Part shown: piece by piece, positions 21,836 to 23,596 of the stretch
Layout: each line of letters begins with the position of its first letter
How positions within the stretch are numbered: the stretch's first letter is position 1
Virus record (IMG/VR): IMGVR_UViG_3300023174_000639
Coordinates: 1-23,596 of that record
Length of the DNA stretch: 23,596 nucleotides
DNA from: a virus
Reading direction: 5' to 3' (one strand)
Position numbers and translations under genes: made by a program
Notes under the pieces: model-generated
Databases searched by the model: none
What the model was told of the DNA's origin: nothing
The model's input: only the letters and a program-made list of their open reading frames with translations

Positions 21836-23596
21836 ATGACCACAACCAGCAGACAAAACAATCTCATACTAAATCAAGATTGGACTAGGATCTATCAGAC
21901 GTTTAAAAACGCTGATTTCCGCAGCTACGATTTTGAGAATCTGCGTAGAGTTATTATCACATATCTACGTGAAAATTACCCAGAAGATTTCAATGACTAT
22001 GTAGAATCATCAGAATACATGGCATTGATAGATGCTGTGGCATTCTTAGGACAAAGCCTGGCATTCCGTATAGATCTTGCCAGCCGTGAAAACTTTATTG
22101 AACTAGCAGAAACCAAAGAAAGTGTACTACGCATAGCTCGCATGCTTAGTTACAATGCCAAACGCACAGTTGCAGCCAGCGGACTATTGAAGTTCACAAC
22201 AATAACCACCACTGATACCATCATAGACAGCAACGGAAAAAATCTTGCGCAACAGTTGATAACTTGGAACGATCCTACAAATACTAACTGGTTAGAACAG
22301 TTCCTTACTGTGTTGAATTCTGCTATGGCAGATAATACAGAATTTGGTCGTAGCCAAGGTTCTGCCACTATTCAAGGTATTCCTACAGAACAGTATAGAT
22401 TCCGTACAGCCAGTACAGATGTACCTTTATTTTCGTTTACCAAGACTGTGGCCAGTAGAGGCATGAGCTTTGAGATAGTTAGCACAGCTTTTAAAAACAG
22501 CGAGAACATCTACGAAGAACCGCCAGTGCCTGGCAACCAACTAGGATTCGTTTATAGAAACGATGGTTCCGGACCCGGCAGTGCTAACACAGGATTTTTT
22601 GTGCAGTTCAAACAAGGCACATTGGAACTAGCAGATTTCACAGTTGATGTACCTACCACCAATGAAAAAATTGCTGTGGATGCAGGTAACATCAACAATG
22701 ATGATGTATGGCTGTTTTCTTTAAACTCGCAGGGAGCACAACTTGAGGAATGGACCAAAGTATCGTCTTTGGTGGGTAATAACATTGCCTATAATAGTGT
22801 AACACAAGACATACGTAACATCTATGCTGTCAACACTAAAGAAAATGATAATATTGATCTTGTGTTTGCAGACGGTATCTACGGCAACCTGCCACAGGGA
22901 TCTTTTAGAGTATTTTATAGAACCAGCAACGGACTATCGTATACCATATACCCAAATGAATTAAGAGGTATTAATATTTCTGTGCTGTACAGAAACAAAA
23001 ACAATGTTGAACATACATTGACCATCGGGCTGGCCTTACAGAGCACTGTGGCCAACTCCGCAGCTTCTGAAGACATAGACAATATTCGTGCCAACGCTCC
23101 CGCAGTATATTACACACAGAATAGAATGATCACCGCAGAAGATTATAATCTAGCACCATTGTTGAGTTCACAGAATATTGTAAAAATTAAAGCAGTGAAT
23201 AGAACATCCAGCGGTATCAGTAGAAATTTTGATATCATCGATGCCACAGGAAAGTACAGCAGTATCAACGTGTTTGGTGACGATGGCTATCTTTACAAGC
23301 AAGAAGACGAATCGGTGCTGTCATTTAAATTTACCAGTAGAATAGATATCATCAATTTTATTAGACGCAGTGTAGAACCAGTGTTTACAGATGCCGACGT
23401 TTATAATTTTTATTTTACAAAATTTGATAAGATATTATTCACAGATTTTAATACCGTGTGGCAGTCTGTGACCACCGCTACTAGCACAGGATATTTTAAA
23501 AATGTGGTAGATAATTCTCAACTCAAGGTTGGGGGCTACTCTACTAGTAACTTGAAATATGTATTGGCCAATGCAGCTGTAAAGTTTATTCCGCCT
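21836..23596 (+). CDS. 6: Baseplate wedge subunit gp6 (3' end beyond window)
   Basis: An open frame of 587 codons from ATG 21836 to the window edge; T4 gp6 has 660 aa. The N-terminus reads LILNQDWTRIYQTFKNADFR, YLRENYPEDFNDYVESSEYM, then LIDAVAFLGQSLAFRIDLAS and RENFIELAETKESVLRIARM. This is the gp6 (baseplate J-like) signature. Later segments DGIYGNLPQGSFRVFYRTSN and APAVYYTQNRMITAEDYN agree with baseplate J proteins. gp6 dimers build the inner ring of the baseplate and drive its change from dome to star shape. AAGGG lies about 12 nt before the ATG. The call comes from direct translation. Confidence 0.92.
   Translation, partial: MTTTSRQNNLILNQDWTRIYQTFKNADFRSYDFENLRRVIITYLRENYPEDFNDYVESSEYMALIDAVAFLGQSLAFRIDLASRENFIELAETKESVLRIARMLSYNAKRTVAASGLLKFTTITTTDTIIDSNGKNLAQQLITWNDPTNTNWLEQFLTVLNSAMADNTEFGRSQGSATIQGIPTEQYRFRTASTDVPLFSFTKTVASRGMSFEIVSTAFKNSENIYEEPPVPGNQLGFVYRNDGSGPGSANTGFFVQFKQGTLELADFTVDVPTTNEKIAVDAGNINNDDVWLFSLNSQGAQLEEWTKVSSLVGNNIAYNSVTQDIRNIYAVNTKENDNIDLVFADGIYGNLPQGSFRVFYRTSNGLSYTIYPNELRGINISVLYRNKNNVEHTLTIGLALQSTVANSAASEDIDNIRANAPAVYYTQNRMITAEDYNLAPLLSSQNIVKIKAVNRTSSGISRNFDIIDATGKYSSINVFGDDGYLYKQEDESVLSFKFTSRIDIINFIRRSVEPVFTDADVYNFYFTKFDKILFTDFNTVWQSVTTATSTGYFKNVVDNSQLKVGGYSTSNLKYVLANAAVKFIPP

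Overview
The window is part of the genome of a T4-like contractile-tailed phage (myovirus). The gene set and its style resemble marine environmental T4-superfamily phages of the cyanophage and pelagiphage kind, not coliphage T4 itself. The basis is recognisable T4 core genes: prohead protease gp21, portal gp20, gp26-like hub protein, late sigma factor gp55, recombination nuclease gp46/gp47, and baseplate genes gp48, gp53, gp5, gp25 and gp6. The DNA is AT-rich and densely packed, with ATGA and TAATG overlaps. The host cannot be read from the sequence. No tRNA, rRNA, CRISPR array, integrase or insertion sequence was seen.

Layout. (1) 1-6698, minus strand: a head/tail module, read right to left as tape-measure-like protein, portal gp20, an 83-aa protein in the gp67 position, a 218-aa glycosyltransferase-fold-like protein, an acidic prohead core protein, and the start of protease gp21. 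(2) 6767-7848, plus strand: gp26-like protein and a small downstream ORF that may be reached by frameshifting. A perfect late-promoter box on the plus strand and a near-perfect one on the minus strand face each other in the 68-bp gap at 6699-6766. (3) 7845-10883, minus strand: three coupled genes whose products begin MRIxxLxE and look like prohead-targeted internal proteins. (4) 10884-11374: about 490 bp with no credible gene, rich in hairpins and short repeats. It ends in a good intrinsic terminator that abuts a late promoter. (5) 11375-15701, minus strand: the operon gp55, gp47, gp46, a 72-aa protein and a GIY-YIG nuclease. A near-consensus sigma70-type promoter lies just before gp47. (6) 15786-23596, plus strand: the baseplate operon gp48, gp53, a large gp27-like hub protein, gp5, gp25 and gp6, the last running off the end.

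How it works together. The gp55/gp47/gp46 block has host-type promoter signals, as expected for genes expressed before the late stage. gp55 would then direct polymerase to the TATAAATA-like late boxes before the structural modules. gp47/gp46 would supply recombination-dependent DNA ends, which in T4 couple replication to late transcription. The late genes build the head (portal, core, protease, probable internal proteins) and the tail (tape measure, hub, wedge). The strongest single observation is that the three MRI-leader proteins carry T4-style prohead protease sites ([L/I]-x-E followed by A/S/G) in their first 8-9 residues. The phage therefore appears to encode both a gp21 protease and a family of its probable internal-protein substrates.
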